Assembly: GCA_964019165.1 (NCBI GenBank)
Contig: OZ025269.1
Coordinates: forward strand, 793,001 to 857,000
Direction: 5' to 3'
Length of the DNA stretch: 64,000 bases
Source of the DNA: Mastigias papua
Taxonomy: Eukaryota; Cnidaria; Scyphozoa; Rhizostomeae; Mastigiidae
Position 1 is the stretch's first letter. The number at the start of each line of letters is the position of its first letter. Positions 51,681-64,000 of the stretch are shown here, in pieces. The position numbers and the translations under genes were made by a program. Under the pieces are notes generated by a model. It did no database searches and had not been told where the DNA came from. It saw only the letters and a list, made by a program, of their open reading frames with translations.

Positions 51681-53850
51681 GTGTATACCTCCAATTTCAA
51701 CAAAGTTAACCAAAGTTGAAAATTCTCTACACAATATCTTAACTAAATACGGAAATGAAAAGGTGGTATTCATGATGTGCATAAAGCACTTTATTCTGTG
51801 TCCTCATCAAATATTAGCATCTGTGACACAGAGAAAGAAATGTGGAGGATTTGTGGGGGATTCCACAGAAATGTTGAAGACAAAATAGAAAGTGATGTGG
51901 TTATGCCAAAAGGACTATTACTATAATAAATACAGCTAATATGAAAAAATGAAAATGGATGGCAAGACTTCAAAATACCTCTGATGCTAAAGCAATATAT
52001 TACACAAATATAGACCACAGGCCAGGGGTCTCAAATTGATAGCCCATCAGCCAATTGTGGCCCCCTGATTAAATTTTGAAGCCTGAAAGATAAGTGGCCC
52101 ATAAGTTATATTCAATGGCATCTTACAATGTTGGATGCAAAAGGCTCTTATCTGTACAAAGAGAACTTTTTATAGCAACCATGGCTATGTTGAAGTAGCA
52201 CTGTATAGCCACCATAGATGTTCTACATCTCATTCTCTAAATATTTTGGGAATGTTTGACTCACAGTTGGATGAAATCATGGCTGCTAGTAGAGATTCAG
52301 CATCATATGGACTGGACAATACCAAATGCTTTGGTACGGTATATCTGGAAAAATTACTCCAACCTTTCAACATTTAAATCCTTGTGCAGGTGCAGTTCTC
52401 CTGCAGCCTTAAACTGATTTGACTTTAAGACTCCATTGCAAACCATGGTCACTGGGTGATCAAGAAGCCTAACCTAAAACTCCTGTTATAAAAGTTCTTT
52501 CACCTCTGATTAAAAAGAACAGATCCTGCATTTGGAGTGAAAGAGCAATAGACTATTGCTTGAAACACTTTCAGTTGCAATCTTTGAATAAAAATAGATG
52601 ATCTACGTCTAACCATGCCAGTTGTAGTTACCTTTATTCATGAAAATTTCAGGCACAACAAATTTTCTCACAGAGCTGCTGTGCATAGAATTGGTTGTGT
52701 GAAAAATAGTTAATTTTCATGCACTTTGGTGTGCAAAAATTTGATGTATATAAAATATTTCCCTATAGAGGGTGTGCAATAATTAGATTGTGTGAAATTA
52801 GAAAAAAACAAGAGGTATAGTATAGTAAAGTTTCTTTCCAAAAAACAACAAGTAAGCACAATAATTTATCTACAGTAAAAATATCCTTTCTGTCCCATAG
52901 TCTTTCCTCAATGGTATTTCCTTGAGCTCGTTCTGTTTGATATGAAGCAACTTCCTCAGCACTAAAGAGTTCATCACCACTGAGTTATAGGTATGTAAGT
53001 AGCTTTATGTTAATCACTGAGGAATAATAATGCATGAACATAAGATGTGAATCAGGTGCTTAAGCGTATGCCAGGAGTGCACATTTGGTGAGTTCGCACA
53101 CTGTGCACCAGAAACATTTCTGCTACACACCAAAGGTCTCATGTAATTGCCCATATAAGTGTCCTACTTTCCATTGTTGGTCAGGCCAGATGGCAGATTA
53201 TGGCATTTTTGGTGAGATCTCAAGTGTGTATGAGCAAAAATGCAGGTGGGCAAGTGTTCATATGGTCTTTGGTGTGCACTTAAAACATCAGTGTTGGTGT
53301 GAAGAGCAATGAAGGACAAGAAGGTACTTCTGGAAAAAGTGGCACCAGAGGAAAAATAATATGAATGGATTCCCTATTTCTCTGCCGGCACATATATAAT
53401 GGTTCTAGCACACACGTCAGAAGAATGTGTACTTCAAAAACATTTGCTATGAAATTCAAAGTAAACAATTAAACCATGCTCTATCACAACTTTTGACACA
53501 ATATTACACCCATTTCCAGGTATATTGTATCACTTAAGAAAGACCTCAAATGTGCACATAACCAACTCTGCAGTTGGCCAAGAGGAGTATAGCAGTTTTC
53601 CAGGGGATCTCATGCATGCAAAGATAAGTTGCAATGTGTGCGCATGCAATAACAAAATAGGTATGTACTGCACAAGCATGTGTGCATATACCATGGGAGT
53701 TAGGGTGCACACACAACCATTTCCTGCATGCATATGATATTCAAAGCTACAGTCCTGTGCGTCTGGCTCCTATGTTCTTTGGTATGGGTAGTCTTTGGGG
53801 ATCAGAAGCGATTGATTCCTGTTTTTCCAATACCATTAGAGCCTGAAGTG
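51681..53850. other. Unassigned repeat-rich DNA
   Basis: No gene is recognised. At 52023 a 'caggggtctcaaat' start followed by a 'tgtggccccctgatta' stretch resembles the terminal inverted repeat region of hAT-type DNA transposons. The opposite terminus was not found, and the internal open frames are short and unrecognisable. Confidence 0.4.
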
Positions 53851-54305
53851 CACTACTGCAGAATCGTACCTCTCCTAGAAAAAGATGGCCTACCCTAGCA
53901 AACACCATTCGATAGCTCTCAGTGAGTAGATTACGATGGTACCGTCAATTACCCCAATAGCTCAAATTTTCAAGGAGTTATCGAGTTAACGAACATGACT
54001 GCCATTTCTGCTCGCTAGGTGGGATAGGGACTAGGGTTAGCATTTAAATCATCTCAAAATGTTGTAATTCGATCTATTTAATTGATATCATGTTGATAGT
54101 AGTAGAAATTGATGAAATGTTGATGATTGGTACTAATTAAACACTAACGTTAGCCCTAACCCCTTGGTAACTCCTCGAAAATATGAGCTATAGGGTAAAT
54201 GATGGTATCATCGCAGTTTACTCACCGAGAGCTATCGAATGGTGTATAGTTTGTTAGGGTATGTAGGCCATCTATTTCTAGGAGAAGCACGATTCTGCCG
54301 TAGTG
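53851..54305. mobile_element. 455-bp inverted-repeat (foldback/MITE-like) element
   Basis: The left arm (about 53851-53993) and the right arm (about 54162-54305) are imperfect reverse complements over roughly 140 bases. Matching landmarks are CACTAC.GCAGAATCGT, CTCCTAGAAA.AGATGGCC, CACCATTCGATAGCTCTC, 'AGCTCA.ATTTTC.AGGAGTT' and others. Weaker similarity continues toward the centre ('agggttagcatttaaat'). No open frame is present. The termini CACTAC/GTAGTG recall CACTA elements, but no matching 3-bp target duplication was seen. Confidence 0.8.
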
Positions 54306-57300
54306 TCAGTCTGTAGCCCATATATGCCAACAAAAAAGTAAAAACAAAGACAAAAGCTGGTAAAGGAGTAAAAACAATATCCATACCGTTATAAAAGATA
54401 TTTTCACCGTTTCGCCCCAAGGCTGTTCTTTATATAAGTTTCTTTGCACGCTGATCGGTTGTTGATAAAGGCCTAAATAGGAGCCTCTCTTACAGTTGAA
54501 GGATCTCATTTCCAATTTGGAGCGCGCACTTGAGACGAACATATTCAATGCTGTATTTACTACAGAATATGAATATACAGCGCAGTATTCTCTACCGTCC
54601 TAGCAGAAATGGACATAGCAAAAATAATGTAATAATAAAGTCTTTAATTTAGAGTTGGCCATTTACAATAGCTAAGATACAGCTAATTTAAGCCAATTAT
54701 TTACAAGCTTAAAAGATAAAAAAAATACATGAAAATTACAAATGCCTTAATCCATAAATAAAATGTCTTACAGGTCCTACAGTTGTAATGCCAACATTTC
54801 TTTGACTTAAGATGATTTTTAAAGACTGGATATAACGTCATCTGGTTCTGAATACAAACGGTAGTAGCAAATTCTTCGAATATTAAATCACAAACCAATT
54901 ACAGCGCCACTGTGGAGGGGAGAGGGGCTGTGTCTTCAGCCCTCGATTTTTCCCAGCCAGTGATTTTTCTAGCCTTTATCAAGTAATTTGCAAACAAACA
55001 CAAACAACGGCAAACCAGTCTGTGCACTACAGCACCATCTTATTTAGTCAGGCGCTAACATGTGCCAGTTAGGTTTGCCTTGGGTACTTAAGACTCAGAG
55101 AAAAACTTGTATTTTTCTTGCATACACAACTCCAAAAATCTCTCAGTGACCTCAGAATTAGTCCATAAAACATCAGGTCTGTTGGGAACGACAGAGGTGA
55201 TACCAGGAATTTTCTGCCTGGGGATAGGATGGCAAACTGTAAGGACACTTATTACCATGGTACTCATTTCGGAAACTGACAGGATGCTTTCTTTGTCAAT
55301 TAATAATGAAACATCCAATTACTTTAAAAGTCTGTCCGGAAAGTCATCTGAGTATACCGTTACGACTGGCCACTGCCTCTCTTAAAAACTTCTAGTGGTT
55401 AGAAATGCTTCTCTCATAGAGAAGCACAGTTTAGGAATTACCTGAAGGAGAATTCAACTCCAAAAAAAACACTAATTCTTAGCTCCGACCAAGAATGAAC
55501 GCATAGAAAAGTTCAGCTTGAAATCTTAAATCATGTAATCCCCTCTCTCTTACAACTACACATGTCTGCGACTGCGACTCTAAGTGCGACTGCAAGTCCA
55601 ACTGACTTTTTCCACTAACAAGCGTAATAATATACTTTCAAACAAAGAATTACGAAAATACCTACCAATAGGAATAAAGAATAACAGGATATATGATATA
55701 CGTAAACTCGGCGGTTAACATTAATTAACAACGCACCCATACATGTAATATCCATAAAATGGTTAGTCATTCCTTAGTCAATCTATATTCTATTTACGAA
55801 ACGTAACAGTCCACGCTAATGTGATAGAAAACAAACAACTACTCATACTTGCTATAATACGTCAATACACGTCTACTATGGGCGCTGTTGCGAAGGAGTT
55901 GAACTAGCCATGGAAATCCCAATAGTACCTACAATAGGACTACGTAATAACGACTTAGCGCAGCACGATGAATAAACTAGCGGTGGGCGCAACCGCTCGT
56001 TGCAGGGTTTTCCCAACATTACCTAAGCACCTGACATCAAAAATGGGCAAACCTTAAATGAATTCAAAGCTGTATACAAAACCAGCAAATAATCTCTCTG
56101 TTATTTCTATTTTTCATTTCAATTTTTGTTTCTCTTATTTTTATATACGTATGTAATTCCTATTTTACTATGACTATAATGTGCGCATTTAGGTTGATTT
56201 CATTTTGCTGGGTAGTATATAAATCAGTTTTTAGCTGTATACCATCTAACCTGTTTAAAGAGCATAAATGAAATGTCAACACTTCCAACGGGAGGGGAGT
56301 AAAGTACGCTAAGCAAGGACAAAATAGTTCTTCACCTTCAGAAGGGGGAAGCTATCGTGATCCGACGGGGAGCTATAGCCCCCTAGCACTCTCCTTGTGC
56401 TACAGTGGGGAACGATGCATCATGATTTCAAATACCTTTATTAAGTAATTGCGTTCTATTCTAGTATATTTTTCTTAGTTAAAGTTTAAGATACTGTTTG
56501 TAAGGTATGCAAAATATCTACGTAAACATCTACCTATTGTTGTGTTCATATGCACTTATTCTGCATTGCAAATACTTAAAAGCAAATGTTCAATGGAATC
56601 TCGTAGTTACCTTTGCAGTTCGGTCATACATAGCCAGTTTTGCTGAAAAGATTGGATACTTAGACAAGAGACAGACGATATAGAACTACCTCTATTGTGT
56701 TTTCCCCTGAAAATACTTTAAGAATCCGCAAACTGCTTGTAATTCAAAGATTGCCTATAGAGGTATTTATCCATAAAAATATTGAGGTGATCATTTTGAC
56801 TTAAGTGAAGCTGAGCTCGCATTGTTTGTCACTATAAAACACTGAAACCATCCTTTTGTTAGCAGACTCATCTCCAAGGCAAAAAATTGAATAGACCTAA
56901 CATAAATCACCAAACGGAATGCACTATCTAATCCCGAAATCCCTTGGAGCGTTTCAAAATATTCTTATCGACAAATGTGGTTGCGTTATCCCACGCATTT
57001 AGCTATTTGAAGGCACGGAATTAATGTTGTAACGAGGGAAGAATGTGCCAATGAAGAAAAAGTACTTTATATGACAGTTTGTATATGCTGAACTAAGAAA
57101 CATATTGTGGTATGGGATTGATGTGAGTGATGTAGAAGCGGTTTCACAGAGATAGAAGGGTAGGTAGGTATTACTCTTGTTACTTTGAATCTCCGATGAT
57201 GGCAAAAAGTCTTTGACGACAAAATTTGACTTAGTAAAAGAGCATCTATTGGCATTGTCACTACTGAGCCATTTGCCGAGTGGACCTTCTTTCTGGCCCC

Positions 57301-58321
57301 AGTAAAAAAGGCGAAATTTAATGTTCTGTGACCTGTTAGCTAGGGTCCTGTTGGAAAAGTTAAAATAATTCTCCTGAAGTCGAAATGACTAGAAGTCAGT
57401 CTGGACTGGGCACAAGAGCGGAGATGTGGATAGGTCCTCCTTAAGCATACTGCCAAAATCTGGCTACAAGTGGAATGAGGCCCTCATAATATGGGCTTTA
57501 CTCACAAGTCAATTGTCCTTAAAAGATGCCCTGTCTGGTTATAACTACCGAAATATATACAACAAAGTATGCAAAACATTAGGAAACTTTAAGTTAGTAA
57601 TGTGGTTGATATTTAAGATATTCAATCTAATTGACATTGATTTTGTGAAACGAGCGAAAATTGCTTTTTACATCAGACATAAGAATTCCTTTCGATAAAT
57701 CGCTACGTAATAAAGAATTTGACAAAGGTCGAAGTAAATTAGCCATGCAATTGCAGATAAATCTTGCATGACAGAACGAGGGTAGAAAAGGGAAACCCCA
57801 AAACTGCACTAACTTTTTTGAGCACCTTTCCAACGAGAATTCCCCTGAAAGTCTCTTAAGTTAAAAGCCGTCCCCCCAACCGTTAGCCCTCTGAAGAGTA
57901 TCTGCTACTGGGACTTTGGTGCACATAGCTTCTCCTGCAGACCAAGGGGTCTTCGATGGTCCATTTTGTGGAAAACTACGCCTATTGTTCTCAGAAGCGA
58001 TAAGCTAAATTCTAAGAACCACAAAAGGGAAGAGCAGGAACAAGAAACAGGTTTACAGTTTATAAGGAAAACAGCGGTCGTGTATGCAACGTTTTAAGTA
58101 CCATCAGTTGTTTAATGCTGAGCGTAGGCATGTTTATCATGTTGACCTTTTCGTGATGACTAAGTCCTCCACTTGCTCCATGTTGCTTTAATCTTCTCTG
58201 GAACATTGCTCACCAATTTTTTATGCTTATAGGTTGCCTTTTTGGCATTACAAGCCACATCTACGTGCCATGCAGAGTCATTGCATAACTAAATGTACTG
58301 TTATTTGTTATCCATTTCTAG
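54306..58321. other. Intergenic stretch upstream of the MARVEL-type gene
   Basis: I see no gene that I can support. Near 55088-55385 both strands stay open for about 230-280 bases, but neither frame has a clear start, splice context or recognisable family. The upstream exon(s) and promoter of the MARVEL-type gene may lie here. Confidence 0.45.
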
Positions 58322-58956
58322 GCAGAAGAGGAAGAAATGGAAGGCAATGATAACATAAATAGAGATGGCCCACCAAGACTGAGTAGAAGTTTCTCTGCAC
58401 CTGACAGGGATACATTTACATTTGTGTTCATCAAGTCGAAATATGGACTTCTGCGTGTAGCAGAATTTGTATGTACTAATGTGCATTTCTGATGCTTTCG
58501 TTGCATTAATTCCACACCAAGGTGAAAATATAATCACAAGTAAAATGAACGTAGAGAACTTTTTTAGTATATCAAAACAGTTCAGGCAAGTTAAATCTGC
58601 TGAATTGAAAGTCATTATCATCATCGTTATCATCATCAACGTTGACATATGTCTCTCTCTTCTTCCGTTTCGCTCCGGGGCCTGGGCTGATCCTGAGATC
58701 GAGTCCAAATCGTCTAAAAGAAGTGATTGAGTCTGCTACACTCAACCCACTCTGTTACCCCCAACAGGTACATGGTAGAACTGCAGCTTGAGCAAATTAG
58801 CCTGATTTTCACAAAGGGGCCTGGTAGGGCAGTTTGCCACAGATCGTAAACATCTGCCAAAATTCTAAATCTCGGCGAAATTACTCACTATGAACTTTAG
58901 GGCAGTGTCTCATTGTGGCCGCTCACCACAAGGGGGTCTCCAACCATGGGGCAGCC

Positions 58957-59047
<91 letters not shown>

Positions 59048-61179
59048 CGATGATGATGATAATCATCATCATCAGTTAAAATGAAGTCTGTTGTTGCCCA
59101 CCCTACATCCTTGCCCTCGATCCATCCATTCTTGTCATTTGCAAATCTATCGTGGTTTGTAGTCTTTCAATCCAATCGTATCCCTTGGCTGAGTTTCTCA
59201 AGCATGCACATGTTCCTACACAAATTCTAACAGTATTTCCTTATCTCTTAGATATTTTCCTTGCTCTGTTGGATTCTATCCCTGGACTTCAAATCCCGTT
59301 TTGAGAATGAGGACGAGCCTCTTATCGTTTTCTTTCTGTTCGCTGCAATAGTATCATGGCTATATTCAGTATGCAGCCTTGCACTTTCCCTGGTTGTAAT
59401 GAAGAGAAGATCACATGATCTTGCACGAAGAATCGTAGTAAGTTCAATACACACATACTTATGTACATACACCTTTCCGACAAGACACTCAAATACGACT
59501 TGATGAACCTTGTAAAAGTCCTACCACAGACACTACTGGCAAGGCTCTAGGCATTTGCTAGCAACAGCTTTTAATTGTATGAATGGGAGTTACAAAGTGG
59601 CTCTTTATATCTAGAATTTTCGGTATAGCATTTATAACGCTAAGGTAGTCGTGTAAATAAATGTCTATGAAAAAAGCTTGTAAACTAATATTGTATTAAT
59701 TTTCTTTTTTCAAAAGTTAACTTGTTGCTGTTTCACGTGTGCAGTTTTCAGCTTTGTCGCTTCGTCACTGATAGCTGACTACATTCGCAAACTAAAGGAG
59801 GCAGACTGGCCATGTAAACGAGATTCATCGTGTAACTACCTCATATCCTCTGTGGTGAGTAACATACTTTGAAGCTCAGAAACATTTCTTTAGGATTCTC
59901 TATGAAGTTGTAATGCTAATAATAATAATAAAAATAATAATACAATCACATTTATACAGGTTGAAAACTTGTTCAGCAGTAAGATGCTGTTATCACCCAA
60001 GGACCTGTAAAACTTAAAAAGAAATTAAAAAGATTAATTAATTGAGGCGAAGAGCATCCATGCAAAATTGTCTGTATATATTTTAACTAACTTGCATGAT
60101 AACAGGATGGATTTAGTTGTTTCCTTTAGAATTTCAAAGGTATGATATGATATGATCGTATACTTGTCGCTGGAGTTGGTAAAAGGGTATAGGAGTACTA
60201 TGCCACAAACTAGCCTTTGAGGTATCCACTGCACGTTTTTTTATATATAAGAAACAAACTTTCTCCCTTCAGCCTGGGTGTTTCTTAATATTTTGTCAAA
60301 TCCACCCTTAAATGTTTCGTAAGTGTTTCTTAAAATTCTTGAAATTTCCTATAGCAAGAAGGCAACTATGAGACGAGAACTTGAATTTTTAGTTAAAAAC
60401 ATTTGAGAGAAGGATGTTGTTTGTATTTTGCTTCCAGTTCAATCAAAAATTTGCTCGCAATAATAGATTTGTCAAGTTTACTTTTGTTTCTTAATTGTTT
60501 CTTACTTTACGCTTGATTTGAGCCTCATGTTTCTTATATACTTGTTTCTTACACAAAAAACTTGTAAACAACCAGGGTGAATTCGATGTTCAAATGCGCT
60601 GAAGATTTTTCGTCGGCAACAATTTCTGCGCCATAAGCATGAATTGCGCAGTGTCCTCTGCGCCAAAAACATATTGTGTTTGACATAAAGGCCTTAATTA
60701 TCAGCAGAAAAGGGGGGGGGGGGCAAGTTAACGATTAAGTTTAAAAAATGCCACTTGGCTGTGGTGACTTCAATGAACGTTGCGGCACATAGTTACGCCA
60801 AAATTGCTTGCAGCGTCGTTCTGAGCCAAAATATCCCTGAATTGACGCTCTTCGACGAGATTCACCCTGGCTAAATTTTCATTTCATTTCATTTCATTTC
60901 ATTTCATTTCATTTCATTTCATTTCATTTCATTTCATTTCATGTCATTTTCACCTGGTTAAACAACTCCCTTTGACTTTTCTGATGGCTTCTAGTAGCTA
61001 CCAGACTCTATTCAAGTTAATTAGTATTTAAAACTGAGGTTTTTCTAAATTTCTGCTAGGTATTTGGCTACTTTGCTACGCTCTGCTTCATTCTGGACGC
61101 ATGGTGTGAACTTCATGTTTTACAGGCAATCAAAAAAACAGCCATGCTATCGACAACTGACGAGGTAGAATTCAAGTGA
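58322..61179 (+). CDS. MARVEL-type four-transmembrane protein (4 exons visible)
   Basis: The exons are 58322-58468, 59252-59437, 59717-59854 and 61060-61179, all phase 0 with AG/GT borders. The first exon contains the likely start ATG at 58337, giving 191 residues; an upstream exon is also possible. A short polar N-terminus (GPPRLSRSFSAPD) precedes four hydrophobic segments: YGLLRVAEFIFSLLCWILSL, PLIVFFLFAAIVSWLYSVCS, CCFTCAVFSFVASSLIADYI, and SSVVFGYFATLCFILDAW. The size, the GLLR-AE start of helix 1 and the helix order fit the MARVEL family (MAL, plasmolipin, CMTM), which works in membrane apposition and vesicle traffic. The subfamily cannot be fixed. Exon 4 ends in TGA at 61177-61179. An alternative GAG/GTAGAA donor in that exon could splice to an open block near 61370. 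Confidence 0.72.
58668..58956 (+). repeat. Microsatellite-associated dispersed repeat, in intron 1 of the MARVEL-type gene
   Basis: A diverged copy with the landmarks 'ggggcctgggctgatcc', 'cagtttgccacagatcgt' and 'gggtctccaaccatggg'. It is flanked upstream by a degenerate ATC run and downstream by a pure repeat. Here the 3' repeat is (ATG)n on this strand, where the other copies have (ATC)n. Confidence 0.75.
58957..59062. repeat. (ATG)n microsatellite
   Basis: About 35 trinucleotide units with one GAC interruption near the end, directly after the dispersed repeat and within an intron. Confidence 0.95.
60239..60560 (-). mobile_element. Copy 3 of the short 'AAGAAAC' interspersed element, inverted
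   Basis: Read on the minus strand it shows 'aagaaacaagtatataagaa', 'aaaagtaaacttgac', 'gaactggaagcaaaatac', 'actaaaaattcaag', 'aggaaatttcaagaatttt', 'ttaagaaacacccaggctga' and 'ggagaaagtttgtttctta'. It lies in intron 3 of the MARVEL-type gene, and its ends are inverted repeats. Confidence 0.7.
60876..60941. repeat. (ATTTC)n microsatellite
   Basis: About 13 pentanucleotide units with a single variant at the 3' end, in intron 3 of the MARVEL-type gene. Confidence 0.95.
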
Positions 61180-62719
61180 GGAGTAATTAACCCAGTTTTC
61201 AACGAGTTGGCTGGTCCTAGAAATGGGGCCCAACAGTCATGAGATGCATTGCTGTTTTCGCGTTGCCCAAAGCAAGACACAGGTGCCTGCTTGAATTTTT
61301 AGTCATAATATGGGTAAGACCGCCCAAGGAATAGCAGAGAAGGAGCCCCTATCTTCTACAACTCTACGTGCAGTACGCTTCGGAGAGTGTGGAAAGTAAT
61401 TCAACAGAAAAACCTGAAAACACCACTGAAAACAGTCATTATGGATACTGTTTAACATGCATTCTGATATTACAACCATTTCATAACACGATGATTCGTC
61501 CTTTTAAGAAATCGCATGTCTTACGGGAGATATTCGTGGTGATTTTACGCCGTACATGTCTGGCGGCAGCAACTATATACATCCCTTGTCGTACTGAGGT
61601 GAAAAAAGACGACAAAATGCGCTGGCACGGTTTTGCGGCGTATTTTGCATGAATTTCTGCATCTATAACAACTTCCACTGATAGACTTATCGAACCTCGC
61701 TGCATGTTCGATTGCAACAACACTATTATAGGTTGCTGTGCCACATCTCAATCTGGTGGCCAGATATCTGCTGCAAAGTTTATATGGACTCCATCTTGGT
61801 ATATTTATTTATAATTCCATCATACACTTCTCTTTACATTTGTAAATGAAATTATGATATAACTCAACTTTTATTGACTATACAATTATCTCAATGACAA
61901 TGGCATGCAAAATAAAACGAGAACAACAAATACAACTCTATTTAAAACACCACGTGGACAACAATCTATTGTGCCTCTTTGTGCTACATGACATTCAGAT
62001 TCTACACTACTGCACGCTTTCTATTTTATAAAGAACCTAGCTCGAGGCCTAGTTCCAACAGTTCCTTATTTTCGGACCTCCAATTATCAAATTGTAGTAC
62101 CAAAAGTTCCTCAACAGTTCCTTAATTTTCACTGCACATCTACTACCATACAAATGGTACAGATACAAGTAAAACATTGAAGTCCTGAATTTTGCCTCTA
62201 ATTTTGGCTATAATTTAAGACCAACGAAACATGAAACATTTGACACAAGCATAGTAAACACACTATGCTGATTTTGCCAGAAAATGAATAGAACCAGGTT
62301 CCTAATTCTTGATCGTTTGCTGTTACAAATATGTTTGAAATTGAAAAGTTCTTTAAGAAACTTTCCTTTAGTAGTATAAGTTCTTTAAATTTTTCGCCAC
62401 TCTACGGTTAGATTCCTTATAAAGTGGTTCCTTATAAAAAAGCGTGTATTGTAGCTGTGCTTAAGTAGGGAGCATCGCAACATCTTTACTACAACACACA
62501 ACAACCAATATACTTGAAGGCATAATCAAAAAACCAGTAAGTGAATCATCAAACGAACTACGACTTAAAACAGAATATCAATACCTCTTCTCAATAAGGC
62601 ACATAGCTATCAATATATTTTAGCACAGGAATAATTCAATATCTATTTAAATACTAATAATATTCAAAATTTATAATCATCATTATTTATTCTAGAAAGT
62701 TAAATATACCGCTGCTCTG
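61180..62719. other. Intergenic region between convergent genes
   Basis: This is the 3' flank of the MARVEL-type gene and of the rhomboid-like gene, which point toward each other. A block after CAG near 61371 is open (YASESVESNSTEKPENTTEN) and could be an alternative last exon of the MARVEL-type gene. Otherwise nothing could be supported. Confidence 0.4.
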
Positions 62720-63055
62720 TCACACATTCAATTTTCCATATTTCTGAAGCACAGGGCCCATATTTCTACGCCATTTTCGGAAAACGTAAAATGAAAAAGT
62801 AATTAGAAGGAAAACTGTTAACCATTTCATAATAGAAAATGATCCTGTAAAAGCGTCATTCCTAGAAAATTTGATATATGCACTTGAGCCCTTTCCTATA
62901 AAATCATTGCTTCCCCCATAGGCATGAGTGTCCGGATGACTTGCAAACCAATATGTATACAGGCCAAGACAACCAGTGGCGACACCAGTGAAATGTGCCG
63001 AACAACCTCCTGATTGATGAAGAGAAAAACATAAATCCAGGCAATGTTGATTTTT
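62720..63055 (-). CDS. Rhomboid-like intramembrane serine protease, C-terminal exon
   Basis: A 336-base minus-strand exon follows a CAG acceptor and is open in phase 0 for 111 codons to a TGA. Early in it, LDLCFSLHQSGG is followed by SAHFTGVATGCLGLYTYWF. This reproduces the rhomboid helix-6 signature A-H-x-x-G-x-x-x-G, with the catalytic histidine, at the usual spacing after the helix-5 region. A polar stretch and a last hydrophobic helix (MKWLTVFLLITFSFYVF) ending in RKWRR follow. An extra C-terminal helix fits the 6+1 layout of secretase-type eukaryotic rhomboids, which cut single-pass membrane proteins. The exon with the catalytic serine (GxSG) is not in the visible remainder and should lie beyond the window end. 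Activity cannot be judged from this fragment. Confidence 0.6.
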   Translation of the reverse strand, partial: KNQHCLDLCFSLHQSGGCSAHFTGVATGCLGLYTYWFASHPDTHAYGGSNDFIGKGSSAYIKFSRNDAFTGSFSIMKWLTVFLLITFSFYVFRKWRRNMGPVLQKYGKLNV

Positions 63056-64000
63056 CTGTCAGTTGGGGAGCTAACATAACAGGAAATATTAGGTTCATAG
63101 CAGCACTATTGAGAATTGTTTATAGTTACAGAGAAGTGCTATTGAGGATAGAGTAATATCACACTCGAAATGCTCGAGATGCTTCCTCTAGGGAACAAAT
63201 CATCTGATTGCAGAGATATACGAAAGGACTCTCTTCGATACGGGATGTAGAATTCGAGTTGTATTTCAACAACTGATTTTCAGCCATTCCACACCTCACT
63301 CCTTAAAATGCTAAAAATTAAACAAGCAGATGGAACTTTGATGCTCAATATTTTGAAAGCTTAAGAAATACTCCTTCAGGAAAAATTTTATGATTTCAGA
63401 AAACTGAAAGTGTGTTTTCAGGCATTAATATATGAAAGCATTGTGTCAAGTTGTGTGATTGCTTTTTTCTGAAATTCTCATTGTTTGAAAGATCCCTTCA
63501 TATACCTAGTGTGAGAAATCTGTTTTAGGAACTAGCTTTCTTCCATGCAGTTCTTTTTGACACAGAAAGTAACATTATGTGTCAGGATGTGACATGTCAT
63601 GCCATGACAAAAATCAGTATAAAAGCTTTGTCATACAAGTATGCTCCTACAGAAGCATAAACATATTTTATGGGTAAATAAAATATCCTACAATAGAAGA
63701 AAACCCAGGCAGATAGTGTGAAAAAACTCTTTGAGTTGATTAACTTCTGTGTCTCAACATGACATCAAAACATGACAAGTTCTGTAGTGTGCCATTAGAA
63801 ATCAGGACAACCAGTTGATTTAAGAAAAATTTCATTCTTGATGCAACCTCTTTGTTGCAAGAAATTACTACTTTAAAGGTGTGTTGGCACTTTGTTGCAA
63901 CATCATATGGGAAAAACTCATAAATGATACAAATAGAATTGTAAAGAGAATAATCACAAAAAGGTGATTAAAAGAAAACTTAACACAACCAACACTGCAT
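63056..64000. other. Presumed intron of the rhomboid-like gene
   Basis: AT-rich DNA without a further exon that I can recognise on the minus strand. A GxSG-encoding block was looked for and not seen. Confidence 0.45.

Noticed and set aside
55088..55385. Open frames on both strands
   Set aside because: The two strands are mutually exclusive, the minus frame follows an in-frame TAA with no ATG start, and no family is recognised. It may be a transposon remnant.

Overview
The window is AT-rich eukaryotic DNA with spliced genes, long introns, microsatellites and dispersed repeats. The most diagnostic gene is a neuropeptide precursor (26291-27694, + strand) with 29 identical copies of QWLRGRFG. 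pQWLRGRFamide is the Cyanea-type RFamide of jellyfish, so the source is most likely a medusozoan cnidarian (Scyphozoa or Cubozoa). The exact species cannot be told from the sequence.

Layout. 1-890: two copies of a microsatellite-associated dispersed repeat. 894-8063 (+): eight exons of a CCDC42/CFAP73-family (DUF4200) ciliary coiled-coil protein; its 5' end lies outside the window or is unseen. 8.1-26.2 kb: mostly intergenic, with a short interspersed repeat, a TA microsatellite, small minisatellites, a tRNA-derived SINE, and two isolated exon-like blocks (13748-13882 minus, 20667-20864 plus) whose genes I do not recognise. 26.3-27.7 kb: the RFamide precursor. 28.08-28.26 kb: a possible terminal exon of unknown type. 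29838-49199: about 181 head-to-tail copies of a 107-bp satellite, with internal higher-order duplications. 49566-50414 (-): an intact, intronless ISY1 splicing-factor gene. 50.5-58.3 kb: microsatellite-flanked repeats, a second copy of the short interspersed family, a 455-bp inverted-repeat element and unassigned DNA. 58322-61179 (+): a four-exon MARVEL-type four-transmembrane protein. 62720-63055 (-): the last exon of a rhomboid-like intramembrane protease.

The genes look functionally unrelated (cilium, neuropeptide, spliceosome, membrane traffic, proteolysis), as expected for an animal locus; there is no operon. The notable biology is the single-product, high-copy RFamide precursor and the large young satellite between it and ISY1. 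All exon joins are read by eye from splice signals, reading phase and family resemblance. No alignment, transcript or database search was run.
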